Origin: Fibrobacter sp.
GTDB lineage: Bacteria; Fibrobacterota; Fibrobacteria; Fibrobacterales; Fibrobacteraceae
Reading direction: 5' to 3'
NCBI GenBank assembly: GCA_024398955.1
Contig: JAKSIG010000008.1
Location: forward strand, 1-64,000
Length of the DNA stretch: 64,000 bases
Position 1 is the stretch's first letter, and each line of letters starts with the position of its first letter. The notes under the pieces are model-generated. The model was not told the origin of the DNA. It saw only the letters and a list, made by a program, of their open reading frames with translations, and ran no database searches. This document shows, one piece after another, positions 51,346-60,070 of this stretch. A program made the position numbers and the translations under genes.

Positions 51346-54300
51346 CTAAACAAGCTTTTTCATAATTTCCATAAGTTCCAGCACAGAAATAGGCTTTGAT
51401 ACATGGCCGTTCATGCCAGCATCAAAGGCCTTCTGGCGATCTTCCTCAAATGCGTTGGCAGTGAGGGCCACAATGGGAATCAGGGCCTTTGCAGAATCAG
51501 CCATCCCGCGGATAATACGTGTCGCGGCGTAACCATCCATATTGGGCATCTGTATATCCATCAGGACGATATCATAAGTACCTGCGACAGAATTACGGAT
51601 TTTTTCTACAGCAAGGCATCCATCTGCGGCAACATCTACAACGCAGCCCAGCTCCTGCAAAATGGAAACTGCAATTTCCTGGTTCAGCAGGTTGTCCTCT
51701 ACCAGCAGGACCTTTGTACCTCCAAAATTAGAGGATGTATTCTGAATCGGGTTTTCCACAGGTTCCTCTTCCAGGATATTAGCCATGACAACCTTGGAGG
51801 ATTCCTTTCCAAACTTGAATGAAAGCAGTATGGTAATTTTTGTGCCCACGTTGGGTGTACTTTCAACAACGATATTGCCACCCATCATGTCTACGATATT
51901 TTTTGTAATGGCCATTCCCAGGCCGGTTCCCTGAATTCCGCTAACGGTAGAAGTCTTTTCGCGACTGAAGGCCTCGAATAGATGACTACGGAACTCGGTA
52001 CTCATGCCTATACCAGTATCCGCAACAGTAAACTGGTAGCTGGCATAACCTTCGGGAGCATCTCCGCGTTCAACGACAGACACGGATACCTTTCCTCCGG
52101 GCAACGTAAACTTAATGGCATTTCCAACAACATTCAGCAGTACCTGCTTCAACTTAAGATCATCAGCCAGCACCACCTCATTGGCCAGGGCATCATAAAA
52201 ACTGATGCCCACTCCTTTGGACTGAGCGCTATTCTGCACCATATCCTGTATTTCACGAATCATCGATGGCAGGTGGACCCGTTCTTCTGCCAGCTTGACC
52301 TTGCCGCTTTCAATGCGACTCATATCAAGAACGTTGTTGATCAGGGAAAGCAGATGGGAGCTGGAAATGGAAATCTTGTTCAGGTAACCGCGAACCGCTT
52401 CAGAATCGTCAATATGATTCTTGGCCAGATTGGTAAAGCCGATAATAGCATTCATAGGCGTACGAATGTCGTGGCTCATATTATTCAAAAAGATTGTCTT
52501 TGACTGGCTGGAATGTTCCGCCACGGCCAGGGCATTGGCCATCAACTCCTGGCGTTCCCTTTCCTTGGCAACAATATCGTCCACAGTCTTGCAACCTACA
52601 ATGACTACATCCTTGTTAAAGGTAGAGGAATGGACCTTGGTAAAGGTTGTCTGGGTGTAATGTTCCTTTCCATCCCATTCGGCACGATAGGTGCATACGT
52701 ATTCCGGCTGCTTCTTCAGGTTTTCTAGAACAACATCCAGCGACGATGCTCGCAGCACTTCATCGCGGTCATTCTCAATCACATGCCTATTGACAAAGTA
52801 CTTCCAGGACGCATCATAACTTTCATGATAGATACGATCCTTCTCCTTAAGAACCTTTCCCTCCATCTTGATAGTAATGGAACAGCCCTTTTCAATATCC
52901 ACCATCACGGCATAAGGATAGTCCAGGCTCAAGGCTTCTGCCACTTCAACCTGATTCTGCGTTTCACGCTGGGCACTCTTTATGCCAGAAACATAGAGAA
53001 TGAAGAAAGCAATAATGATTAGCACCACAAGAACAGACATCAGGATAACAACCACAAAGTTATCCCGAATAAAATCGCTCAGGCTATAGCGGCTGCGATA
53101 TTCAGTATAGCTATACAGTGCATTGTTAATTGCGGAATAGTCCATCATGGCAAAGCCGCGATTCAATAGCCCCTGAAGGGCGATATTCCCCTTTCGAATC
53201 CCCATGGCATAAAGTGCATTGTCACCGATGGGTAAAATTTTCAGCTGAGAATATTCGGCCTCACGAATCAAGGAATTGGCCTTGAAAGTTGTCATTACGG
53301 CACTGGTAGCCCGGCCATCTATTACAGCCTTAGCACACTCCTCTACATCGTCTAAGGGCACCCAGGTACTATTCGGGAACATTTCCTGCATAAACAGGGA
53401 CTGCTTCGGACGTGTAGTCAAGGCAACTCTGCTACGGGTAGAGTCATTGTATTCGCCCTTAAAAATAATGGACATCGGAACTTCCACCAGTCCCGAAGTC
53501 AGCATTACGCCATTCTGTTCGGCATACCACCTGCTATGAGGCATAGGAAAAAAGATATCCACATCACCATTGTGCAATTCCGAAATAGCCCTGGTGTAGT
53601 CGGTACTGGTCACATACTGAACCTGGAGTTTATCCTTCAAGTTCATTTTTTCAAGCCACAGGTCCACAATATCCTTAAGAATACCTTTTACCTGGCCATT
53701 CTCGTCTTTGGCACAATAAGGCAGGTGGTCGGGCGCATAGCTGATACGAAGCGTCTTGTGAGTACTCAGCCAGTCCACTTCGGCATCTGACAGTTTCGTA
53801 TTTGAAGAAATATTCCTGTAGTATTTTCTCTTGAGATTTTCGATACTTGTCGCATCATTGGCCTTAATATCCGAAAGGGCATCGTTTAACTCCTGAAGCA
53901 ATCGAGTCGCCCCCTTGCGAACACAGATATAGGATTTCGGAGCCGCATAAAGCACCAGAGGCTTCACATTCATGCTCATGTCAATGCTCTTGTCAGCACC
54001 GGTGAACCCTTCCACTTCGCCACGGCTTAATGCCTTCGGCAAATCTTCCATGTCATCGTAGTAAACCAATTCCAGCTTGATATGGTGTTCAGAAGCCCAT
54101 TTCTTTAGGCCGGTAGTCATATTGTTGTTACGAAGACAGCCTACTCGCTTGCCATTAATTGTGGCAACATTGTCTTCTGACATGACAGTGTCATTCTGAC
54201 TTATAAAAATGTAGTGGTGTGCAATGTCTATAAAGTAATCAGGATATTCCATCAAGTTCTTTCGATCATCACGGTAGGCAAGGCCCGCCATCACATCGAT

Positions 54301-54576
54301 CTCACCCTTCAGGAACATATCATATATGGTGGACCATTCACCATAGATATACTTGTACTGCCACCCTGTGTAATCTGAAATTTTCTGCAGATATTCGTAA
54401 GCAAATCCCGACTTTATGGAACTATCGGAATCACCTTCCTGAAAATTCTTGCTTGCAAAATAACCCAGGGTAACAACTTTGTCGGCCCCTTTTGCTGTAG
54501 ACACTCCAAAAAACAGAAGGACAAAAAGAGCACTGAGTAAAAATACCCTAGAAAAAGTACCGGAAAAAAATTTCAC
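51346..54576 (-). CDS. Hybrid sensor histidine kinase with two periplasmic binding domains
   Basis: 1076 residues, of BvgS/EvgS-like layout. Signal anchor (~8-28); two SBP_bac_3 domains (~33-255 and ~275-485); a transmembrane helix (~507-530); a PAS-like region (~545-665); HisKA with phospho-acceptor His702 in 'NNMSHDIRTPMNAIIGF'; HATPase ('NVVGNAIKF', 'VADTGIGM', 'GTGLGMAI'); and a C-terminal receiver with 'LLVEDNLLNQEIAVSILQEL' and 'DIVLMDIQMPNMDG'. It senses small molecules, probably amino acids, in the periplasm. No separate output regulator lies next to it. Confidence 0.92.
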   Translation of the reverse strand: MKFFSGTFSRVFLLSALFVLLFFGVSTAKGADKVVTLGYFASKNFQEGDSDSSIKSGFAYEYLQKISDYTGWQYKYIYGEWSTIYDMFLKGEIDVMAGLAYRDDRKNLMEYPDYFIDIAHHYIFISQNDTVMSEDNVATINGKRVGCLRNNNMTTGLKKWASEHHIKLELVYYDDMEDLPKALSRGEVEGFTGADKSIDMSMNVKPLVLYAAPKSYICVRKGATRLLQELNDALSDIKANDATSIENLKRKYYRNISSNTKLSDAEVDWLSTHKTLRISYAPDHLPYCAKDENGQVKGILKDIVDLWLEKMNLKDKLQVQYVTSTDYTRAISELHNGDVDIFFPMPHSRWYAEQNGVMLTSGLVEVPMSIIFKGEYNDSTRSRVALTTRPKQSLFMQEMFPNSTWVPLDDVEECAKAVIDGRATSAVMTTFKANSLIREAEYSQLKILPIGDNALYAMGIRKGNIALQGLLNRGFAMMDYSAINNALYSYTEYRSRYSLSDFIRDNFVVVILMSVLVVLIIIAFFILYVSGIKSAQRETQNQVEVAEALSLDYPYAVMVDIEKGCSITIKMEGKVLKEKDRIYHESYDASWKYFVNRHVIENDRDEVLRASSLDVVLENLKKQPEYVCTYRAEWDGKEHYTQTTFTKVHSSTFNKDVVIVGCKTVDDIVAKERERQELMANALAVAEHSSQSKTIFLNNMSHDIRTPMNAIIGFTNLAKNHIDDSEAVRGYLNKISISSSHLLSLINNVLDMSRIESGKVKLAEERVHLPSMIREIQDMVQNSAQSKGVGISFYDALANEVVLADDLKLKQVLLNVVGNAIKFTLPGGKVSVSVVERGDAPEGYASYQFTVADTGIGMSTEFRSHLFEAFSREKTSTVSGIQGTGLGMAITKNIVDMMGGNIVVESTPNVGTKITILLSFKFGKESSKVVMANILEEEPVENPIQNTSSNFGGTKVLLVEDNLLNQEIAVSILQELGCVVDVAADGCLAVEKIRNSVAGTYDIVLMDIQMPNMDGYAATRIIRGMADSAKALIPIVALTANAFEEDRQKAFDAGMNGHVSKPISVLELMEIMKKLV

Positions 54577-54669
54577 AATTAAAACCTTACAGTATCATTA
54601 CCTACAGGAATATATAATAAGATTTTTCTTTCAGCGAATCCTCCCTGCAGTTTTTGTTACATTCTTCAA

Positions 54670-54924
54670 ATGAAGAAAATTATCATTACGCTGCTTATTT
54701 CTATCGCCCTCTGCACAGGATCAGCCATTGCAGCAGGCGACCGCCATATTTCTGCCAAACTTACCATATACCTGGCAGGAATCAACAAGCCCATCGCAGA
54801 ATACACCAACGTGTACTACACCATCGAAAATGGCTGCATCCATATTTTTGACAGACTTGGTCCCGGCGCCCACATGACCACTTACAGTCTCGGCGCATTC
54901 GGATTCAAAAGCGAAAGAGAGTAA
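54670..54924 (+). CDS. Small secreted protein (84 aa)
   Basis: A Sec signal peptide (MKKIIITLLISIALCTGSAIAAG) is followed by ~60 residues with 'TVYYTIENGCIHIF'-like beta strands and one Cys. No family recognised. It is divergent from the hybrid kinase, and its start is 93 bp from the kinase start, so shared control is possible. Confidence 0.6.
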   Translation: MKKIIITLLISIALCTGSAIAAGDRHISAKLTIYLAGINKPIAEYTNVYYTIENGCIHIFDRLGPGAHMTTYSLGAFGFKSERE

Positions 54925-54956
54925 AAACGTCGTTCCCGTTTCTGCGACATCTGCCG

Positions 54957-55505
54957 TTACAGTTCTATAGTCTCTTCATCGCCCCTTATAAAATTCATGA
55001 GGCGTTCGAGAGTGAGTGCGGCTCCCATCTTGTTTTCAGCCTGAGGCTCTCGGCGGACTTCATCAGGAGTTGTGGAAACATCGCGGCAGCCATGGCGGAT
55101 ATCATTGCGAAGGGAACATTCCCAGACAACAGCAACGCGAATACCCATTAACGAAAGCTGATGCTGGGTCCTGATGTCGCGAACAATGTTGTTGTCGAAC
55201 TTGTTGTTCCAGAAGGCCGCATTGGACTTAGGGCGCGTTGTAAGCTTGCAGCCATGCTGGTGCCAGAAGCAGCCGTTGACGAAAATGGCCACTCCGTACT
55301 TCTGAACGAAAATGTCTGGAGTACCCGGCAGGTCGCGACGGTGAAGACGGTAGCGGAAACCAGCCTGGAAAAGCGCCCGACGTACAACTATCTCGGGCTT
55401 CGTATCCTCTGAGTGTACAGCACCCATCATCTGGGAACGGGTCATAGGTTTACGCCTTCTCGCCTTACGCCTGGCACCGCAAGATTTGCCTTTTACTTCC
55501 GTCAT
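54957..55505 (-). CDS. vsr: Very short patch repair endonuclease
   Basis: 182 residues. The Vsr core is complete: 'MTRSQMMGAVHSEDTKPEIV' with the catalytic-region Asp/Glu, 'LPGTPDIFVQKYGVAIFVNG', 'CFWHQHGCKLTTRPKSN', and 'RTQHQLSLMGIRVAVVWECS'. Vsr nicks T:G mismatches produced by 5-methylcytosine deamination, so it normally accompanies a C5 methyltransferase; the only one in the window is ~25 kb away. Start 55505 is preferred over 55544 but is not certain. A ~35-residue C-terminal tail is extra. Confidence 0.88.
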   Translation of the reverse strand: MTEVKGKSCGARRKARRRKPMTRSQMMGAVHSEDTKPEIVVRRALFQAGFRYRLHRRDLPGTPDIFVQKYGVAIFVNGCFWHQHGCKLTTRPKSNAAFWNNKFDNNIVRDIRTQHQLSLMGIRVAVVWECSLRNDIRHGCRDVSTTPDEVRREPQAENKMGAALTLERLMNFIRGDEETIEL

Positions 55506-55609
55506 CTCTAATAAAGATAAACTTTTAATGCCCCAAAGTTCCACCTTTGGACCTAAACGTGCTAATTTTTATAGTCAGGTAAACAACCGCTGTTTTTATA
55601 GGTTTCATT

Positions 55610-56995
55610 ATGAAGGTACAGGATCGTTTTTTAAAGTACGTCAGCTTCCACACCACTTCCGACGAGAATTGCGAAAGCTGCCCCAGTTCGGAACACCAGT
55701 TTGCATTAGGCAAGTTCCTTGCCCAGGAGCTCTCGGAAATCGGCCTTCAGCAGGTGAAGATGGACGAGCACTGCTACGTGTATGGCCTGCTGCCTGCAAC
55801 GCCTGGCCACGAAAATGATGACGCCATTGCATTCATTAGCCATATGGACACTTCGCCAGACTTTTCCGGCGCGAACGTAAAGCCGCAGATTATTGAAAAT
55901 TATGACGGAAACGATGTGGAACTTTTGGGCGCCGGTCGTGATGAACAGGGCCATGCAAAAATGGTGCTGAAGGTCGCCGATTTCCCAACGCTGAAAACTT
56001 TGAAGGGCCGCACTCTCATTACCACCGACGGCACCACATTGCTGGGCGCCGACGACAAGGCAGGCATTGCAGAAATCGTTACCGCCATGGAAGAGTTGGC
56101 AGCAACCGACCGACACGCCGAAAGCCGCGGCTACGAGAATCTTTCTGGCCATGGCGACATCTGGGTTTGCTTTACGCCCGACGAAGAAATTGGACGAGGC
56201 GCCGACCTTGTGGATCTTAACTACATGAAGGCAAAATACGCCTACACCGTAGACGGCGGCTACGAAGGTGACATCGCCTACGAAAACTTCAACGCGGCAA
56301 GCGCAAAGTTCACGGTCCATGGCAAGGGCGTGCATCCCGGCGAAGCCAAGGGCATCATGAAGAATGCAAGCCTCATGGCCGCAGAAATCGCCATGGCGCT
56401 CCCCGCCGATGAAACTCCCGCCATGACCGAAGGCCACCAGGGATTCTACCACCTGACCGACATGCAAGGCGACGTTAGCGAGGCTACCCTCTGCTACATC
56501 GTCCGCGACCACGATCAGAAAAAGTTTGAGGAACGTCAGGAATTCCTGCGCCAGGTTGCAGCGAAGTACAACGCAAAATTTGGCGGTACCTCTTTTGCAG
56601 ACGATAGTGCGGACAAGAACCTCATAGAAAATTCTGGTGTGAGCCGCGCCGGCGGCAGCGTGGTTGAACTTCAGCTCAAGCATTCCTACAGCAACATGCT
56701 GCAAGTCATCGAAAAATGCCCCGAAGTTCTGGAGCGCGCCCGCGCCGCCATCGAAGTCGTTGGCGATGAACTGGCCCGCACAAAACCTGAAATCTTCGGC
56801 AAGGCGGAAAACTGCCTGCAACCCGTCAGCGAACCTGTCCGCGGCGGCACCGACGGCGCCAAGCTCAGCTTCATGGGGCTACCCTGCCCCAACCTGGGTA
56901 CCGGCGGCTACGGCTATCACGGCCCCTTCGAGCACGTTTCCGTAGAAGCCATGGAAGCCGTGGTAAAAATCATCAAGAAAATTGCCTGCGGGTAA
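55610..56995 (+). CDS. pepT: Peptidase T (tripeptide aminopeptidase)
   Basis: 461 residues of the M20B family. Metal and catalytic motifs: 'FISHMDTSPDFSGANVKP', 'LLGADDKAGIAEI', 'CFTPDEEIGRGADLVDL', 'YTVDGGYEGDIAYENFNAAS', and 'EPVRGGTDGAKLSFMGLPCP'. It is about 50 residues longer than typical PepT, with extra residues near 'DRHAESRGYENLSGHGD' and around 'AADDSADK'-like segments. It releases the N-terminal residue of tripeptides in the cytoplasm. TATAGG lies 7 nt before the ATG. Confidence 0.92.
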   Translation: MKVQDRFLKYVSFHTTSDENCESCPSSEHQFALGKFLAQELSEIGLQQVKMDEHCYVYGLLPATPGHENDDAIAFISHMDTSPDFSGANVKPQIIENYDGNDVELLGAGRDEQGHAKMVLKVADFPTLKTLKGRTLITTDGTTLLGADDKAGIAEIVTAMEELAATDRHAESRGYENLSGHGDIWVCFTPDEEIGRGADLVDLNYMKAKYAYTVDGGYEGDIAYENFNAASAKFTVHGKGVHPGEAKGIMKNASLMAAEIAMALPADETPAMTEGHQGFYHLTDMQGDVSEATLCYIVRDHDQKKFEERQEFLRQVAAKYNAKFGGTSFADDSADKNLIENSGVSRAGGSVVELQLKHSYSNMLQVIEKCPEVLERARAAIEVVGDELARTKPEIFGKAENCLQPVSEPVRGGTDGAKLSFMGLPCPNLGTGGYGYHGPFEHVSVEAMEAVVKIIKKIACG

Positions 56996-57010
56996 AACAG
57001 CTGTATAAAG

Positions 57011-57031
57011 GAAGGCAGCAAAGCCTTTTTT
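57011..57031 (+). terminator. Terminator of pepT
   Basis: AAGGC-agcaaa-GCCTT followed by TTTT. Confidence 0.65.
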
Positions 57032-57041
57032 GAAAAAAAAT

Positions 57042-57245
57042 GGACTCCAAGTGCGGATAACGCGAACAATTGGAGTCCTTATTTTTAGTTTATTCGCAAC
57101 TTCTAGGCAAGTTTTCGTTAAAAATGATTGTAAATTCGCAAAAAAAAGTTCTATGAGACAAAATATACAGTATTTTGAGCTCGTAGCAATTACTTTGTTC
57201 TAAAAAATAGACTCCAAACAACAATTATGTTGTCATTTGGAGTCC
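57042..57245. repeat. Twin hairpins sharing a GACTCCAA stem
   Basis: Two hairpins about 160 bp apart use the same stem: GGACTCCAA...TTGGAGTCC (57042-57078) and GACTCCAAA...TTTGGAGTC (57210-57244). The loops are unrelated, but the second has an inner stem CAACA/TGTTG. Both are flanked by A and T runs and could terminate in either direction. Nothing else is recognised in 56996-57294. Confidence 0.65.
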
Positions 57246-57294
57246 ATTTTTCACCTTTTCAGCGTTTTCGTACTTCTACATTTCGCACGCTACG

Positions 57295-58050
57295 TCAGAA
57301 CAGTTGTCCTGGCAGCACTTTCTTTTCCTTAGGCGGGAACAGCCTATCGAATGCGTCTACGTCACGATCGTCAACGAAATAGGGCGCAGGGTCCCGATAG
57401 GTTCCGCAAACCCCATCCAGAAAGCCAGGCGTCAATTCCCGAATCAGGAAGTAGGGCGCGTCGCCATCGGGATCGTCGGCGTAACGTATTCCCTTGGAGG
57501 TGGCCGTCACGAAACCGCACTTGCCGTAGAACTGGATGTTCCCGCACATGGCGATACATCCGGCACCCATCTGGCGGGCACGTTCCAGGGCATAGTCCAG
57601 CAGCATCTTGCCAAGGCCCTTGCGTTGCATGTCGGGGCGAACGCTGATAGGCCCGAAGGTCATCATGCGAAGGCGGCGCGGTTCCTGCGCGGAACACGCC
57701 TGCGACTCATCCGCGTCCACCAGAATTTCGCTCCAGGCGAACATCACATGGGCGAGAATTTCGCGACGCGATTCCACACCCGCGGCAGACACACCATGCG
57801 CAGAACTAACCGACATTCCACCCGCAAGCTCACTGCAATCGCCTGCAGAACCCCCGCTATTGGCAGGACCTTCCAGCACAAGACTCAACTCAGGAATAAA
57901 ATCCGGATGGTTCCTGTAGCAGTGCAGCACGTAATGCTCGGAACATCCAGGACGGTAAACGTTCCAGAAGGCTTCACGGGTTAAATTTTCTACAGCGTAA
58001 AAATCGGCAGGCTGTTCCTGTCGGATAGTGTATTCAGAATTTTTAGACAT
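57295..58050 (-). CDS. GNAT family N-acetyltransferase
   Basis: 251 residues. The N-terminal 'YTIRQEQPADFYAVENLTRE' is typical of YhbS-like GNAT enzymes. The acetyl-CoA loop is 'FGPISVRPDMQRKGLGKMLL', followed by 'CIAMCGNIQFYGKCGFVTA'. A Gly/Ser-rich insert (~62-95) is unusual for the family. The substrate is unknown. It stands alone with a hairpin downstream. Confidence 0.83.
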   Translation of the reverse strand: MSKNSEYTIRQEQPADFYAVENLTREAFWNVYRPGCSEHYVLHCYRNHPDFIPELSLVLEGPANSGGSAGDCSELAGGMSVSSAHGVSAAGVESRREILAHVMFAWSEILVDADESQACSAQEPRRLRMMTFGPISVRPDMQRKGLGKMLLDYALERARQMGAGCIAMCGNIQFYGKCGFVTATSKGIRYADDPDGDAPYFLIRELTPGFLDGVCGTYRDPAPYFVDDRDVDAFDRLFPPKEKKVLPGQLF

Positions 58051-58281
58051 TGTTTATTTCCTTTTTTTGCGGCAGCCCCATCACGAAGGCAATGCCGCAG
58101 GTTCATGAAAAAGAGCAAGTCACGCCACCCGGCGTAACCCGCGCTAAACAATGTCCCAGTTTTGAGTTCGGCCGAAACCGAAATTATGGATTAAGAACAT
58201 CCAACTCCGAAATAAAGGTTCAACAGAAATATAGCATAAAAAATTATATATTGGGCAAAAAAAATTCAGCAGGATGTTCAA

Positions 58282-58848
58282 ATGACGGAACAGGAAAAAA
58301 TGCTGGCCGGCGAACTTTACGACGCCAACTACAATCCAGACCTAATCAAGCAGCGAACCCAGTGCAAGGAACTTTGCTTCGACTACAACCACATCCGCCC
58401 CAGCGATTTTGAAAAGCGCGAGGCGACCCTACGAAAAATTTTCGGCAAACTGGGCAGGAACCCCGTCATCGAGCAACCCTTCGTCTGCGACTACGGATAC
58501 AATATCTCTGCAGGGGATTCTCTCTACATCAACCACAACTGCGTCATCCTGGATCCGGCCCAGGTGACTTTTGGCGACCATGTCTTTATCGCACCCAACT
58601 GCTGCTTCTCTACGGCAACCCACCCCATCGACCCCGCACAACGGAACAGGGGGCTGGAAAGGGCCTTGCCAATCCGCATCGGAAACAACGTCTGGATAGG
58701 CGCAAACGTCACGGTTCTCCCTGGCGTGACCATCGGCGACAACTGCGTCATTGGAGCAGGTTCCGTGGTGACTAGGGACATTCCCGCAAACACAATAGCC
58801 TTCGGCAATCCCTGCAGGCCCCACCGCAAAATCGATGAGAAAAAATAG
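58282..58848 (+). CDS. Sugar O-acetyltransferase (Maa/LacA family)
   Basis: 188 residues. The N-terminal Maa helix domain ('EKMLAGELYDANYNPDLIKQ') precedes a left-handed beta-helix with hexapeptide repeats ('VWIGANVTVLPGVTIGDNCV') and the catalytic His in 'STATHPIDPAQRN'. It transfers acetyl from acetyl-CoA to maltose, galactosides or similar sugars. In a plant-polymer degrader it may detoxify or modify uptake sugars, which is inference. Confidence 0.9.
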   Translation: MTEQEKMLAGELYDANYNPDLIKQRTQCKELCFDYNHIRPSDFEKREATLRKIFGKLGRNPVIEQPFVCDYGYNISAGDSLYINHNCVILDPAQVTFGDHVFIAPNCCFSTATHPIDPAQRNRGLERALPIRIGNNVWIGANVTVLPGVTIGDNCVIGAGSVVTRDIPANTIAFGNPCRPHRKIDEKK

Positions 58849-58937
58849 GGGCTAAATCCGCCATTTAGGCAATCCTATCTTTTGAAACATTGTATATTGA
58901 ATACCGCAAACTTTTAACTTTATAGCAAGGAGACATT

Positions 58938-59477
58938 ATGGCAAACAAGTACGCTGGTACCCAGACCGAAAAGAATCTCGAAGCCGCCTTCGCAGGCGAA
59001 TCCCAGGCACGTAACAAGTACACCTACTTTGCATCCAAGGCAAAGAAGGACGGTTTTGAACAGATCGCCGCAATGTTCCTGAAGACTGCAGAAAACGAAA
59101 AGGAACATGCCAAGATGTGGTTCAAGGAACTGAACGGCATCGGCGACACCGCAGAAAACCTGAAGGCTGCCGCCGACGGTGAAAACTACGAATGGACCGA
59201 CATGTACGAAGAGTTTGCAAAGACCGCCGAAGCCGAAGGTTTCGCTGCACTTGCAAAGAAGTTCCGCCTGGTAGGCGCCATCGAAAAGCACCACGAAGAA
59301 CGCTACCGCGCACTCCTCAAGAACGTGGAAACTGCAGCCGTGTTCGAAAAGAGCGAAGTCAAGGTTTGGGAATGCCGCAACTGCGGTCACATCGTGGTCG
59401 GCACCAAGGCTCCCGAAGTCTGCCCCACCTGCGCACACCCCCAGTCCTACTTCGAAGTGAATGCCGAAAACTATTAA
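58938..59477 (+). CDS. Rubrerythrin
   Basis: 179 residues. The N-terminal ferritin-like diiron domain carries '[20 protein letters not shown]' and '[20 protein letters not shown]' plus the later '[12 protein letters not shown]'. The C-terminal rubredoxin-like iron site is CRNC...CPTC. It reduces hydrogen peroxide in anaerobes. Strong AAGGAG upstream. TATATTGAATA 40 bp upstream resembles the promoter element seen elsewhere in the window. Confidence 0.95.
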   Translation: MANKYAGTQTEKNLEAAFAGESQARNKYTYFASKAKKDGFEQIAAMFLKTAENEKEHAKMWFKELNGIGDTAENLKAAADGENYEWTDMYEEFAKTAEAEGFAALAKKFRLVGAIEKHHEERYRALLKNVETAAVFEKSEVKVWECRNCGHIVVGTKAPEVCPTCAHPQSYFEVNAENY

Positions 59478-59485
59478 GAGCCGAG

Positions 59486-59550
59486 AGTCGCGTCCCCGCG
59501 ACTTTCCAAAATTAGGGAGCGACTCCTCTGGAGCCGCCCTTTTTATTTTT
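59486..59550 (+). terminator. Two tandem hairpins after rubrerythrin
   Basis: AGTCGCG-tccc-CGCGACT (59486-59503), then AGGG.GCG.CTCC-tct-GGAG.CGC.CCT (59514-59540) followed by TTTTTATTTTTG. Confidence 0.75.
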
Positions 59551-59563
59551 GTATATTTGCACC

Positions 59564-59809
59564 ATGCAGACAAAAGAATTCAGAACCAGCGGCACTTGCG
59601 CCCAACTCATTACCTTCGACTACGAAGACGGCAAGATGTACAATCTCAAGTTTGTAGGTGGCTGTAACGGCAATCTCAAGGCCATCGGCAAACTCTGTGA
59701 AGGCAAGGACATGGCAGAAATTGCAGCCATCCTGGATGGCAATACCTGCAACGGCAAGTCCACCTCCTGCGCAGACCAGCTGGCAAAGGCCATCAAGGAA
59801 GTTCTGTAA
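59564..59809 (+). CDS. TSCPD-domain protein (TIGR03905 type)
   Basis: 81 residues. 'EFRTSGTCAQLITFD' and 'GGCNGNLKAIGKLCEGKD', then 'CNGKSTSCADQLAKAI', match the stand-alone TSCPD family related to the C-terminus of B12-dependent ribonucleotide reductase. Four Cys may bind metal. Start 59564 is preferred over 59549 because TATATTTG ends 4 nt before it, predicting a leaderless mRNA. The function of stand-alone members is unknown. Confidence 0.82.
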   Translation: MQTKEFRTSGTCAQLITFDYEDGKMYNLKFVGGCNGNLKAIGKLCEGKDMAEIAAILDGNTCNGKSTSCADQLAKAIKEVL

Positions 59810-59908
59810 TCTGTCCCGGAGTCGCGTAAGCCACACGCGCCCTTATTTTTAACTATATTTGACTTCCCGCGACAATAGCCCCGACAAAAGCCGGGCAGTG
59901 GGAAAACT

Positions 59909-59988
59909 GCGAGAGTGGCGGAATTGGCAGACGCGCCAGACTTAGGATCTGGTACCTCGGTGTGTGGGTTCGACTCCCACCCCTCGCA
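59909..59988 (+). tRNA. tRNA-Leu (anticodon TAG)
   Basis: Cloverleaf read by eye: acceptor GCGAGAG/CCCTCGC with one A-C mismatch, D arm around GGCGGAATTGGCAGACGC, anticodon stem CCAGA/TCTGG with loop CTTAGGA (anticodon TAG), variable arm TACCTCGGTGT, and T arm GTGGG-TTCGACT-CCCAC. CCA is not encoded. A strong terminator follows within 5 bp. Confidence 0.93.
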
Positions 59989-59990
59989 TA

Positions 59991-60030
59991 AAAAAGACCG
60001 TGCAGCATGACGTTGCACGGTCTTTATTTT
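59991..60030 (+). terminator. Terminator after tRNA-Leu
   Basis: AAAGACCGTGCA...TGCACGGTCTTT, a 12-bp stem, followed by ATTTTATG. Confidence 0.88.
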
Positions 60031-60070
60031 ATGAACTAGGATGTTCTACGCGACTCGATAGCCGCAATCC

